The position numbers and the translations under genes are program-made. This document shows, piece after piece, positions 26,786-35,497 of a stretch of DNA of 64,000 nucleotides. The stretch comes from Rhodococcus sp. G-MC3 (lineage in GTDB: Bacteria > Actinomycetota > Actinomycetes > Mycobacteriales > Mycobacteriaceae): the NCBI RefSeq assembly GCF_030063335.1, contig NZ_JASISW010000013.1, positions 1 to 64,000 on the forward strand. The letters are read 5' to 3'. The notes under the pieces were generated by a model. That model had not been told where the DNA came from. It did not search any database and was given only the letters and a program-made list of their open reading frames with translations. Each line of letters opens with the position of its first letter. Positions within the stretch are counted from its first letter, which is position 1.

Positions 26786-27790
26786 ATGACTGTCCTGACC
26801 ATGGCCGGAGCCCTCAATGCCGCCCTGCGCGACGCACTCACCGAGGACGAGAAAGTCGTCGTGTTCGGCGAGGACGTCGGGGCACTCGGTGGGGTCTTCC
26901 GCGTCACCGACGGTCTGACACGCGATTTCGGCGAGACTCGGTGCTTCGACACCCCGCTTGCCGAGTCCGGAATCGTTGGGTTCGCGGTCGGCATGGCGAT
27001 GTCCGGTTTCAAACCTGTCGTCGAAATGCAGTTCGATGCGTTCGCGTACCCGGCCTTCGAACAGATCGTCTCGCACGTCGCCAAGATCCGGAACCGCACC
27101 CGAGGATCGCTGACTGCCCCGATGGTGATCCGAATTCCCTACGCGGGTGGTATCGGTGGCGTCGAGCATCACTGCGATTCGAGCGAGGCCTACTACGCCC
27201 ACACCGCAGGTCTCAAGGTGGTCTCGCCGTCCACGGTCGCCGACGCGTACTCACTGCTGCGCGATGCCATCGCCGACCCGGACCCGGTGATCTTCATGGA
27301 ACCGAAGCGGTTGTATTTCTCCAAAGCCGACATCGATCTGGTACGCACCGAACCCATCGGAACAGCTGTCGTCCGACGCGCCGGCACCGATGTCACCCTG
27401 CTTGCGTACGGCCCGTCGGTGTCGGTGGCCATGCAGGCCGCCGAGTTCGCCGCCCAGGACGGCCGTAGCGTCGAGGTGGTCGATCTGCGATCGCTGAACC
27501 CATTCGACGACGAGACCGTCGCACAGTCGGTACGCAAGACCGGCCGCTGCGTTGTCGTGCAGGAGGCGCAGGGATTCTCCGGCGTCGGCGCCGAGATCGC
27601 CTCCCGCGTGTCCGAACGCTGCTTCCACCATCTCCACGCTCCGGTGCTGCGCGTCAGCGGACTCGATATCCCCTACCCCGCACCGAAACTCGAACACTTC
27701 CATCTTCCCAACGCGGATCGCGTCCTCGACGCGATCGACCGGCTGCAGTGGAACGACGCGCCGGATCTGACGAAAGCGGTGTCCGTATGA
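26786..27790 (+). CDS. bkdB: 2-oxoacid dehydrogenase E1 beta, copy 1
   Basis: 334 residues, one base after bkdA. Typical beta subunit: VVVFGEDVGALGGVFRVTDGL, CFDTPLAESGIVGFAVG, MQFDAFAYPAFEQIVSH, RIPYAGGIGGVEHHCDSSEAYYAH and the C-terminal transketolase domain with VEVVDLRSLNPFD. Forms the E1 active site with the alpha subunit. Overlaps bkdC by 4 nt (ATGA). Confidence 0.9.
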   Translation: MTVLTMAGALNAALRDALTEDEKVVVFGEDVGALGGVFRVTDGLTRDFGETRCFDTPLAESGIVGFAVGMAMSGFKPVVEMQFDAFAYPAFEQIVSHVAKIRNRTRGSLTAPMVIRIPYAGGIGGVEHHCDSSEAYYAHTAGLKVVSPSTVADAYSLLRDAIADPDPVIFMEPKRLYFSKADIDLVRTEPIGTAVVRRAGTDVTLLAYGPSVSVAMQAAEFAAQDGRSVEVVDLRSLNPFDDETVAQSVRKTGRCVVVQEAQGFSGVGAEIASRVSERCFHHLHAPVLRVSGLDIPYPAPKLEHFHLPNADRVLDAIDRLQWNDAPDLTKAVSV

Positions 27791-29064
27791 GCGCGCAGGT
27801 GTTCATGCTTCCCGACCTCGGTGAGGGCCTGACCGAGGCCGACATCATCGAATGGAAAGTCAAGCCGGGCGACACGGTGACGATCGATCAGGTCGTCGTC
27901 GAGGTGGAGACCGCCAAGGCATCCGTCGAGGTGCCTTGCCCGTTCGAAGGCATTGTCGCCGAACTCCACGGCGCCGAGGGGACGACGATGGCCGTCGGGA
28001 CACCGCTCATCACGGTCGACGGTGGTAGCCCCGCGCACGAGCAGTATCGCGAAGAGGAGCTGGCCGGTTCGGGCAATGTCCTCATTGGCTACGGGACCGG
28101 GCATGGCCCCGCGACTCGTCGGCGACGTCGAACTGCAACGCCCCAGGCCCCCAATGCGATTGCGCCGAAGGCCCTTGATGTCGCTGCACCGAAGGCCCCC
28201 CGTGTCACTGCGCCGAAGGTACTGTCGCCGATAGTGCGCACACTTGCATCGAACGGCGGGCTCGATCTGAACGACATCGCGACCGAAGGCACACACGGCG
28301 TCATCACCCGCGCGGACGTCGAGCGCGCCCTGGCAGCACCGGCTTCGGCACCTGCAACCACCACCGGCGGCGTCACACGCATCCCGATCACCGGAATTCG
28401 GAAACTCATCGGCGACAAAATGTCTCGAAGCAGATCCGAGATTCCCGAGGCAACCACCTGGGTCGACGTCGACGCGACGGCCCTGTTGCAGGCGCGTCGC
28501 GATCTGGACGCCTCGCTCGACGGCGTGAAGGTCTCGCTCCTTGCGGTTCTGGCCACGCTCACGATGACGGCGCTGGCAAAGTTTCCCGAACTCAACAGCA
28601 CCGTCGACACCGAGGCCGGAGAGATCCTCCGTTACGAGGACGTGCATCTCGGCATCGCCGCGCAGACCGATCGCGGATTGATGGTGCCTGTCATCTCCCA
28701 TGCCAACAAGGCTGAGCTGCGCGAACTCTCGGAACGACTTGCCGAGACCACGGAGATGGCCCGAACCGGATCGTTGCCGCCCGCCCGACTGACGGGTGGC
28801 ACCTTCACGCTGAACAATTACGGCGTCTTCGGCGTCGACGGGTCCGCCGCCATCATCAACCACCCCGAGGCGGCCATTCTGGGCATCGGGCGCATCATCG
28901 ATCGCCCGTGGGTGGTGGACGGCGTCCTCGCGGTCCGCAAGGTCACCCAGCTGTCACTGACGTTCGACCACCGCGTGTGCGACGGCGGTGTCGCGGGCGG
29001 ATTCCTGCGCACCGTCGCCGATTACGTCGAGAACCCTGTTCTGGCCCTGGGCGGAGCGCGATGA
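27787..29064 (+). CDS. bkdC: Dihydrolipoamide acyltransferase E2, copy 1
   Basis: 425 residues from ATG 27787. Lipoyl domain 1-80 with ETAKASVE (lipoylated Lys44); a short linker with repeated APKA/APKV units (QAPNAIAPKALDVAAPKAP) encoded by imperfect repeats; peripheral-subunit-binding domain at about 140-180 (VRTLASNGGLDLNDIATEGTHGVITRADV); catalytic domain with FDHRVCDGG near the C-terminus (His and Asp of the acyltransferase). Coupled to both neighbours by 4-nt overlaps. Confidence 0.9.
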   Translation: MSAQVFMLPDLGEGLTEADIIEWKVKPGDTVTIDQVVVEVETAKASVEVPCPFEGIVAELHGAEGTTMAVGTPLITVDGGSPAHEQYREEELAGSGNVLIGYGTGHGPATRRRRRTATPQAPNAIAPKALDVAAPKAPRVTAPKVLSPIVRTLASNGGLDLNDIATEGTHGVITRADVERALAAPASAPATTTGGVTRIPITGIRKLIGDKMSRSRSEIPEATTWVDVDATALLQARRDLDASLDGVKVSLLAVLATLTMTALAKFPELNSTVDTEAGEILRYEDVHLGIAAQTDRGLMVPVISHANKAELRELSERLAETTEMARTGSLPPARLTGGTFTLNNYGVFGVDGSAAIINHPEAAILGIGRIIDRPWVVDGVLAVRKVTQLSLTFDHRVCDGGVAGGFLRTVADYVENPVLALGGAR

Positions 29065-30428
29065 CCGACGTCGATGTACTGATTCTCGGAGGCGGATCCG
29101 GCGGGTACTCGTGCGCGATCCGCGCGGCGCAACTGGGATTGTCGGTGGTAATCGTCGAGGAGGACAAGCTCGGCGGTACCTGCCTTCATCGCGGCTGCAT
29201 CCCGACCAAAGCACTGCTCCACACCGCCGAAATCGCCGACGCCGTTCGCGGCGCAAGCGATGTCGGGGTGGGTGCGTCGTTCTCCGGCGTCGACGTCCCG
29301 GCTGCGCTCGGGTATCAACAACGAGTCGTCGACGGCCTCTATGCAGGACTGCAGGGTTTGCTGAAACAGCAGGCCATCGAGATCGTCTACGGCCGCGGCC
29401 ACCTCGTCGGCCCCAAGACCGTAGAGGTCGGCGGCCGAGAAATCACCGGCGGCTCACTCGTTCTGGCGACGGGATCGTACTCGCGCGAAGTCCCGGGGAT
29501 CGCAATCACCGATCGCGTGATCACGAGTGACGACGCCATTTCGCTCGATCGGGTGCCCGAGTCGGTCGTCGTACTCGGCGGAGGTGTCATCGGGATCGAA
29601 TTCGCCAGCATCTGGGCATCGTTCGGCTCGAAGGTCACCGTCGTCGAAGCGCTCGATCGCATCGTGCCGGGCGAGGACGAGTGGGCGTCGAAACAGCTGA
29701 CGCGGGCACTGAAGAAGCGCGGCATCGACATTCGCGTCGGCACCAAGGTGGAAGCCGTGGTCTCGTCGGATTCACATGTTGCGGTCTCGCTGTCGAACGG
29801 AAACAAGGTCGACGCCGACATCGTGCTCGTCGCCGTCGGGCGCGGGCCGCGTACGGAAGGACTGGGGCTCGCAGAGGTCGGTATCGCCACCGAGCGCGGC
29901 TTCGTCACGGTCGACGACAACCTCGTCACCACCGTCCCGGGCGTCTACGCCGTCGGCGACATAGTCGCCGGGTATCAGTTGGCGCACAGAGGTTTTCAAC
30001 ACGGTATTTTCGTCGCCGAGCACATCGCGGGTCGTGAACCGATCAGAGTCGACGGCGCCAACCTCCCCCGGGTCACCTACTCGCACCCGGAGGTCGCGTC
30101 CGTCGGTCTCACCGAGCACGCCGCCGAGGAGAAGTACGGAACCATCACCGCGCTCGTCTACGATCTTGGCGGAAACGGCAAGAGCCGCATCCTCGGAACT
30201 GCAGGCGGCGTCAAGGTGATTCGTTCCGGCGTGGACGGCCCGGTCGTCGGAGTGCACATCGTCGGAGATCGCGCCGGCGAGTTGATCGGTGAGGCCCAGC
30301 TCGCCGTTGCGTGGGAAGCATTGCCGTCCGAGGTCGGGGCCTTCGTACACGCACACCCCACCCAGAACGAAGCTCTGGGTGAGGCGATGATGGCGTTGTC
30401 GGGAAGTCCGTTGCACCGCCACTCGTAG
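29061..30428 (+). CDS. lpd: Dihydrolipoyl dehydrogenase E3, copy 1
   Basis: 455 residues from ATG 29061. FAD motif LILGGGSGGYS, redox disulfide GGTCLHRGCIPTK (Cys41, Cys46), NAD motif VVLGGGVIGIEF, FAD motif GVYAVGDIV and the C-terminal HAHPTQNE with the catalytic His/Glu pair. Reoxidises lipoyl-E2. Last gene of operon 1; the composite palindromic element begins 10 nt after its stop. Confidence 0.92.
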   Translation: MTDVDVLILGGGSGGYSCAIRAAQLGLSVVIVEEDKLGGTCLHRGCIPTKALLHTAEIADAVRGASDVGVGASFSGVDVPAALGYQQRVVDGLYAGLQGLLKQQAIEIVYGRGHLVGPKTVEVGGREITGGSLVLATGSYSREVPGIAITDRVITSDDAISLDRVPESVVVLGGGVIGIEFASIWASFGSKVTVVEALDRIVPGEDEWASKQLTRALKKRGIDIRVGTKVEAVVSSDSHVAVSLSNGNKVDADIVLVAVGRGPRTEGLGLAEVGIATERGFVTVDDNLVTTVPGVYAVGDIVAGYQLAHRGFQHGIFVAEHIAGREPIRVDGANLPRVTYSHPEVASVGLTEHAAEEKYGTITALVYDLGGNGKSRILGTAGGVKVIRSGVDGPVVGVHIVGDRAGELIGEAQLAVAWEALPSEVGAFVHAHPTQNEALGEAMMALSGSPLHRHS

Positions 30429-30437
30429 CGAGTGCAG

Positions 30438-30492
30438 GTGAGTGGAAATACCCAGCAGGACAGGTATTTCCACTCACGTGCGCCGAAGGCGC
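30438..30492 (+). repeat. Composite 3'-end palindromic element after lpd copy 1
   Basis: 40-nt palindrome 30438-30477: arms GTGAGTGGAAATACC and GGTATTTCCACTCAC pair perfectly over 15 bp with a 10-nt loop. Two bases later comes mini-hairpin GCGCC-GAA-GGCGC (30480-30492), ending directly at the stop codon of the convergent transporter gene. Confidence 0.85.
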
Positions 30493-31794
30493 CTACAGGT
30501 TCAGATCCTGATCCTGCCGGTTCTTGATGCGCGAGGTTGCGACGAACGAGATCGCAGCAAGAACGATCAGATAGATCGAGATGGACATCGACGTCCCGGT
30601 CCCCTTGAACAGAGCCTCCGCGATCGTCGGGACGAATGCGCCGCCGAGAACGGTACCGATGGCGTAGCCGATGGATGCGCCGCTGAATCGCACAGCGGCC
30701 GGGAACATCTCCGCATACAGTGCCGGCTGCGGACCGTAGGACAAGCCAAGACCGACAGCGAAGAGCACCAGCGCGACGTACACCCACTTCAGTTCGCCGG
30801 TATCGACGAGCATGAAGAACGGGATGGCGCACAACATCATTGCGGCGTTACCGACGTTCATGACGGTGGTGCGCGCAATGCGGTCCGACCAATACGCGCC
30901 GAGCAACGTGAAGATACCCCAGACCACCGCAGCGAGCAGGCTGGCGACGAGGACGTCGACGCGGGCGAGCCCGTGCTCTCGTGTCGAGTACGCGACGATG
31001 AAGCCGCCGACGATGATGTAGCCGTTGCCGTTGGTTCCGATGAATGACAAGGCCGCGAGCATGACCTGCTTCTTGTTGGTCCGCCACAGTGAGCGAACCG
31101 GGGTGTGGTTGCGCTCCTTGCGCTCGGCCAGCTCCTTGAACACCGGGGTCTCTTCGACGCGGCGGCGGATGTAGAAGCCGACGAGAATCAGTACGAAGCT
31201 GATGAGGAACGGTATGCGCCAGCCCCAGGACTCGAACTGTTCTTCGGTCAGCAGGCCGGTGCACAGGGCCAAGGTTCCGGTCGCTATGAGCATGCCCAGC
31301 GGGACGCCCATCTGTGTTGCTGCTCCGTAGATTCCGCGCTTGCCTTTGGGCGCGTGTTCGACGGCCATCAACGCGGCACCGCCCCATTCGCCGCCGGTGG
31401 AGAAGCCCTGCAGGATGCGCAGGGCGATCAGGATGGCCGGTGCCCAGATGCCGATCGACTCGTAGGTCGGCAGCAGGCCCATTCCGACGGTGGCAACGCC
31501 CATGAGGGTCAAAGTGACGATGAGGACCTTCTTGCGACCCACCTTGTCACCGAAGTAGCCCGCGACGACTGCGCCGAGGGGTCGGAAGATGAAGCTGATG
31601 CCGATGGTCACGTAGGCAACCAACTGTCCGGACGAGCCCATCGGAGCGAAGAACAGGCTCGCGAAGATCAGCGATGCAGCCTGCGCGTAGATGAAGAAGT
31701 CGTACCACTCGACCGTCGTGCCCACCATGCTCGCAAGAGCTGCGCGCCGATGCTCGCGCGACGCCACCGAGGGCGCCTCGACCTGTGTTGCCAT
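30493..31794 (-). CDS. MFS transporter, metabolite:H+ symporter type
   Basis: 433 residues from ATG 31794. Twelve-helix MHS-family layout: SMVGTTVEWYDFFIYAQAASLIF in the first helix, RPLGAVVAGYFGDKVGRKKVL (loop 2-3 motif), LRILQGFSTGGEWGGAALMAVEH, RIPFLISF. MHS members import aromatic acids and other organic acids with protons. A PaaR-type box at 31926-31939 upstream suggests uptake of phenylacetate or a related acid. Confidence 0.88.
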   Translation of the reverse strand: MATQVEAPSVASREHRRAALASMVGTTVEWYDFFIYAQAASLIFASLFFAPMGSSGQLVAYVTIGISFIFRPLGAVVAGYFGDKVGRKKVLIVTLTLMGVATVGMGLLPTYESIGIWAPAILIALRILQGFSTGGEWGGAALMAVEHAPKGKRGIYGAATQMGVPLGMLIATGTLALCTGLLTEEQFESWGWRIPFLISFVLILVGFYIRRRVEETPVFKELAERKERNHTPVRSLWRTNKKQVMLAALSFIGTNGNGYIIVGGFIVAYSTREHGLARVDVLVASLLAAVVWGIFTLLGAYWSDRIARTTVMNVGNAAMMLCAIPFFMLVDTGELKWVYVALVLFAVGLGLSYGPQPALYAEMFPAAVRFSGASIGYAIGTVLGGAFVPTIAEALFKGTGTSMSISIYLIVLAAISFVATSRIKNRQDQDLNL

Positions 31795-32152
31795 CGAATT
31801 CTCGTTTCGTGTCGGCCCTGACCTCGATAGACATGCATCGGATCGGGGCGAAGAGGGAGACCGGACGGTCGTTCCATCCTGCAAGAGTCTTTTCTGAACC
31901 GCGGCGGACGGCCATGCCGATATCCACCGTCCATTCGGTCGGTAATTAGAATGGCTACCTGCGCCGCTGTTGTCAAGATCTCATCCACCGGATCTACCCG
32001 ATCCGGTCACCGCACTGTAGAGACCAGAAGAGCCATGACGAGCACATTTCGCGCCCGGACCGCGAATTTTGTCCGAATCTACGGCTACCGCGGTCGGAGT
32101 TCGTCCATCTCGACGCAGACAACGCCCTGTGATTCGCGCCATACTCGCAGTC
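31795..32152. promoter_or_regulatory. 358-bp divergent region between transporter and FAD oxidase
   Basis: No gene recognised. It contains a PaaR-type palindrome at 31926-31939, 132 bp from the transporter start and 214 bp from the FAD oxidase start. No tRNA, IS remnant or strong hairpin is visible in the rest. Confidence 0.6.
31926..31939. promoter_or_regulatory. PaaR-type operator, site 1
   Basis: ACCGTCCATTCGGT, followed by CGGTAATT. The same 8-base flank follows site 2. It lies upstream of the MHS transporter gene. Four sites in the paa island share ACCGWNYRTTCGGT or a close variant. Confidence 0.65.
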
Positions 32153-33577
32153 ATGACGTCGACGCATTCGCTTGTCCCTGCCAGCTTCGTCGGCGAGAAC
32201 GTACTCGACGAATTGCGAGCCGCGATCGGTGCCGATGCGGTCGTGGTCGACGTCGATATCCTCGAGAGCTATCGCCACGACGCCGCTGCGCTGTGCGACT
32301 CGACGACCCCTGCCGTGGCGGTCCTCCCCAGAACCGAATCCGACGTCCAGGCCGTCATGACCATCGCGTCGAGGCACCGAGTTCCCGTCGTTCCACAAGG
32401 CGCACTGACCGGCCTTGCCGGTGCCGCCAACAGCAGTCCTGGATGCATCGTGCTGAGCACCCGGCGGATGAACGTCATCGTCGAGCTCGACGTCGCAAAC
32501 CGAGTGGCGGTCGTACAACCAGGAGTCACCAACAAGCAGCTGAAAGACGCTGCCGCCGAACAGTCCCTGACATACCTTCCCGACCCGTCGAGTTGGGAAG
32601 CGTCGACCATCGGGGGAAACATCGCCACCAACGCCGGGGGTCTCTGCTGCGTGAAGTACGGCGTCACAGCACGCTTCGTTCGAGGTCTGCGGGTGGTGTT
32701 AGCCGACGGCCGGGCCACTTTCGTCGGTAGGCGAACCGTCAAAGGTGTAGCGGGCCTCGCGCTGGCCGATCTGTTCGTCGGCTCCGAGGGCACGCTGGGC
32801 ATCATCACCGAAGCCACCGTTGGACTCGATTTCCCCAAGGCAACCCCGTCGACGATGGCCGCGGTCTTCCCGTCGACCAGTTCCGCAGCTGTCGCCGTGG
32901 CGAACACCCGCGCAGCAGGGATAACTCCGAGCCTGTTCGAACTGTTGGACCGCACGACGATTCGTGCGATCGACGACTACGCGAAGATGGACTTCGGACC
33001 GGAAGCCGGAGCAGTGCTGATCGCACAATCGGACTCGGGACCGAGCGCACCGTCGGAGTTGGAAGCGATCGCCGCCATCTGCTCTGCTGCCGGCGCACTC
33101 GAGGTGGTGGTGGCCGAGAACGACGCCGAATCCGATCAGCTCGTGCAGGCTCGACGGCTGGCCTACCCCGCACTCGAGCGCCTCGGGTCCCCGCTGGTCG
33201 ACGACGTGTCGGTTCCGCTCTCGCACCTGGCCGAGATGATCGACGAGGTCAGCCGCGTGGCAGAACGCATCGGCATCGTCATCGGAGTGGTCGGCCACGC
33301 CGGCGACGGCAACATTCATCCGACGGTGATCGTCGACCGCGCCGACCCCGCGTCGTTGTCGAAGGCACAACGCGCGTTCGACGACATCGCCGAGTTCGCA
33401 CTCGGATTGGGGGGAACCATCACCGGCGAGCACGGAGTCGGGTTGCTCAAGCGGGACCTGCTCGAGAAGGAACTCGATCCTGTCGCCGCGTCCCTGCAGC
33501 GCGGCATCAAGGAACTGCTGGACCCGGACTACCTGCTCAACCCGGGCAAAGTGCTCAGCTCTCGTGGTGACTGGTAA
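32153..33577 (+). CDS. FAD-binding oxidase of the GlcD/D-lactate dehydrogenase type
   Basis: 474 residues from ATG 32153. FAD-binding (PCMH) domain about 40-220 with VVPQGALTGLAGAANSSPG and SSWEASTIGGNIATNAGGLCCVKYG; C-terminal FAD-oxidase domain ending in GVVGHAGDGNIHP (metal/substrate His), GTITGEHGVGLLK and LDPDYLLNPGKVL. Such flavoproteins oxidise 2-hydroxyacids (glycolate, D-lactate, D-2-hydroxyglutarate). The substrate here is open. Its 3' end overlaps the CdaR-like gene by 23 nt on the opposite strand. Confidence 0.85.
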   Translation: MTSTHSLVPASFVGENVLDELRAAIGADAVVVDVDILESYRHDAAALCDSTTPAVAVLPRTESDVQAVMTIASRHRVPVVPQGALTGLAGAANSSPGCIVLSTRRMNVIVELDVANRVAVVQPGVTNKQLKDAAAEQSLTYLPDPSSWEASTIGGNIATNAGGLCCVKYGVTARFVRGLRVVLADGRATFVGRRTVKGVAGLALADLFVGSEGTLGIITEATVGLDFPKATPSTMAAVFPSTSSAAVAVANTRAAGITPSLFELLDRTTIRAIDDYAKMDFGPEAGAVLIAQSDSGPSAPSELEAIAAICSAAGALEVVVAENDAESDQLVQARRLAYPALERLGSPLVDDVSVPLSHLAEMIDEVSRVAERIGIVIGVVGHAGDGNIHPTVIVDRADPASLSKAQRAFDDIAEFALGLGGTITGEHGVGLLKRDLLEKELDPVAASLQRGIKELLDPDYLLNPGKVLSSRGDW

Positions 33578-34712
33578 ATCCGCGACGTTTCGAGCGCAGG
33601 ATCAACCACACCAGCAGGCGAGTGTCGGCGTCGTCCAGATCGAGACCGAACAGGTCTTTCGTGCGGCGCACCCGGTACCGAAAGGTGTTGGCATGCAGAT
33701 ACAACGAGTTCGCTGCAACAGCAACGTTGGATTCGTGGTCGAGCAGCGCGAGAATCGTCTCGGCGTAACTCGTGCCCTCGGCCGCATCGTGCGCGAGCAA
33801 TTTTTCGACGGCGGGGATCGACATCGACGTGCCAGCGAGTGCGGTCTCCATCTGATGCAATCGCACCTGGACCTCGACCGTCCGGTAGGTGGCAGTGCGC
33901 GCGGCCGCGACGTCGAGCACGCTGGACGCTTGCCTGCGGGCGGCGCTCGGACGAGCAGACGGTTCACCGATGCCGAAGGTGATCGGCACACCAAATGACG
34001 CTGTCGCGCGAACCCGAACGACGTCGGCCTCGGTTGCGAAGTCCTCGACAGTGTCGTCGGATTCGAGGGGGCGCAGCAGAAATACCGTCTGCTCGATCAC
34101 CACGCACCCGGAGTCCCTGCCGCGAGCGACTGTGAGATCGAGCAGTCCGACGAGTCGGTCGAGGTACCCCTCAGGGTGTTCGGACACGACTTTGGCCGCA
34201 AGCACGACATACTCGATATCGGAATCAGGGCGCACCGCATCCGGATCCGTCAGCAACGCATGTGTTCGGCTCGTGCGCGACGATGATCTGCGTGCCAGGA
34301 TCAGCGGCACCGCCGCCTCCGCGGCCCGGGCCATTGCCGCCTCCGCGGCCCGGGACACAGCCGCGACGGCCGCCGGGTCCGGTGGATCGACAGGCCGTCC
34401 CGCGCAAATCGACCAGATCGAACCAAGGTGTTCCGTCCCGTTACTGATCGCCACGGCAAGCCGCGGCAGGGTGCCCGCGACGTCGATCACTCGTACGGTT
34501 CCGCTGGCGCGGAATTCCGGATCTCGATGGTGGACCATGTACTTGTCCGGCACCCGCTTGCCGAGGATGCCGTCTCGACGGACGTCGTCGATCGGTTGAC
34601 CCGGCAGGGACGAGTACGCGATGACGTAGCCGGCGGGATCCATGACCGAGACCGCGCCGCCCGTAGCCGCCGCGACGGCGTCGGCCAACGTCGACAGATC
34701 ACCCGAAGTCAC
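33555..34712 (-). CDS. CdaR/PucR-family transcriptional regulator
   Basis: 385 residues from GTG 34712, which overlaps the paaI stop (GTGA). N-terminal sensory part (LADAVAAATGGAVSVMDPAGYVIAYS), a low-complexity helical stretch with RAAEAAM/RAAEAAV repeats, a middle GGDEF-like CdaR segment, and a C-terminal HTH_30 domain (ALLDHESNVAVAANSLYLHANTFRYRVRRTKDLFGLDLDD). PucR/CdaR regulators respond to small carboxylates. The coupling to paaI puts it in the paaZ operon, so it may sense a paa intermediate. Confidence 0.85.
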   Translation of the reverse strand: MTSGDLSTLADAVAAATGGAVSVMDPAGYVIAYSSLPGQPIDDVRRDGILGKRVPDKYMVHHRDPEFRASGTVRVIDVAGTLPRLAVAISNGTEHLGSIWSICAGRPVDPPDPAAVAAVSRAAEAAMARAAEAAVPLILARRSSSRTSRTHALLTDPDAVRPDSDIEYVVLAAKVVSEHPEGYLDRLVGLLDLTVARGRDSGCVVIEQTVFLLRPLESDDTVEDFATEADVVRVRATASFGVPITFGIGEPSARPSAARRQASSVLDVAAARTATYRTVEVQVRLHQMETALAGTSMSIPAVEKLLAHDAAEGTSYAETILALLDHESNVAVAANSLYLHANTFRYRVRRTKDLFGLDLDDADTRLLVWLILRSKRRGFTSHHES

Positions 34713-35104
34713 CGGTTCACGATACGACTGTCCCCACGGAACTCGGCGACCGGTTTGTTCTCGCAGGTCACCGCGACGTCGTAGATCCCGTTCCGCCCGA
34801 ACCGTGCCCGCTCGACGGCCTCGGCGACCAGTACGTCCCCTGCCTTCGTCGGACGCAAGTACCTGATGTCGCACCGTGCCGCTACGGCTGCGTCATCGCG
34901 ACTGTTGCAGGCCATCGCAAACGTGGTGTCCGCGAGAATGAAGACGTAGCCGCCATGGGTGATCGCGTGCCCGTTGACCATGTCCTCGGTGATGGTCATG
35001 GACATCTTGGCGTATCCGTCGCCGATCTCGATCAACTCGATACCGAGCTTCTGAGATGCGGCATCCACTGCGAACATATCGAGCGCAATCTGGTTCTTGC
35101 TCAT
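34709..35104 (-). CDS. paaI: Phenylacetate pathway thioesterase PaaI
   Basis: 131 residues. Hot-dog thioesterase: GIELIEIGDGYAKMSMTITEDMVNGHAITHGGYVFILADTTFAMACNS, where HGG and the following Asp are the active-site elements of PaaI. In the paa pathway it hydrolyses dead-end ring-hydroxylated CoA esters to release CoA. Member of the paaZ-ethD-paaI-cdaR-like operon. Confidence 0.9.
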   Translation of the reverse strand: MSKNQIALDMFAVDAASQKLGIELIEIGDGYAKMSMTITEDMVNGHAITHGGYVFILADTTFAMACNSRDDAAVAARCDIRYLRPTKAGDVLVAEAVERARFGRNGIYDVAVTCENKPVAEFRGDSRIVNR

Positions 35105-35167
35105 GGGTTTCCTTCTGAAGCGGTTCCGCCCGTGCGCGTTTTCATACCGCCCAATGTCACAGAACAG

Positions 35168-35497
35168 TCACCGGTTCGGCCTGCCGGGCGGGACCCGCAC
35201 ATCCTCCTGGGTGAACATTGTGGCCCCTCCGGAGGCGAAGTTCGCGACATCCTCGCCCGCGGCCTTCATCTCCGGCGACGCCAAACCGGCCTTCAGGGAA
35301 GCTTCGTCATCGAAGACCAAGTTGGCGATGAGGTAGTAGGGCGGCTGCGATCCGTCCATCGAACTGGAATTGCCCCAAGTGAACTCGGTCAGCCCCGGGA
35401 TCACCTGGGCGAGCGGCACGTGTACCGATGTGTAGTGCTCATCGAACGCCGCGGCGTCCTCCGGCTTTCCGTAACAGACAGCGACTCGAAAACTCAT
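35168..35497 (-). CDS. EthD-domain protein in the paa operon
   Basis: 109 residues; ATG 35497 shares one base with the paaZ stop (TGATG). Ferredoxin-like EthD fold: VAVCYGKPEDAAAFDEHYTSVHVPLAQVIPGLTEFTWGNSSS, ending FTQEDVRVPPGRPNR. EthD-type proteins are small dimeric alpha-beta proteins linked to oxidative catabolism, some with decarboxylase or isomerase activity. Tight coupling to paaZ suggests a role with PaaZ products or ring-opening side reactions. Confidence 0.82.
   Translation of the reverse strand: MSFRVAVCYGKPEDAAAFDEHYTSVHVPLAQVIPGLTEFTWGNSSSMDGSQPPYYLIANLVFDDEASLKAGLASPEMKAAGEDVANFASGGATMFTQEDVRVPPGRPNR

Noticed and set aside
30438..30477. Palindromes as simple Rho-independent terminators
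   Set aside because: There is no T-tract after any copy, and the conserved 40-nt length, edge motif and 2-nt spaced mini-hairpin go beyond an ordinary terminator. Terminator function remains possible.
30438..30477. Palindromes as REP elements mobilised by a local RAYT transposase
   Set aside because: No RAYT-type transposase gene is in the window and the GTAG head typical of REP is absent.
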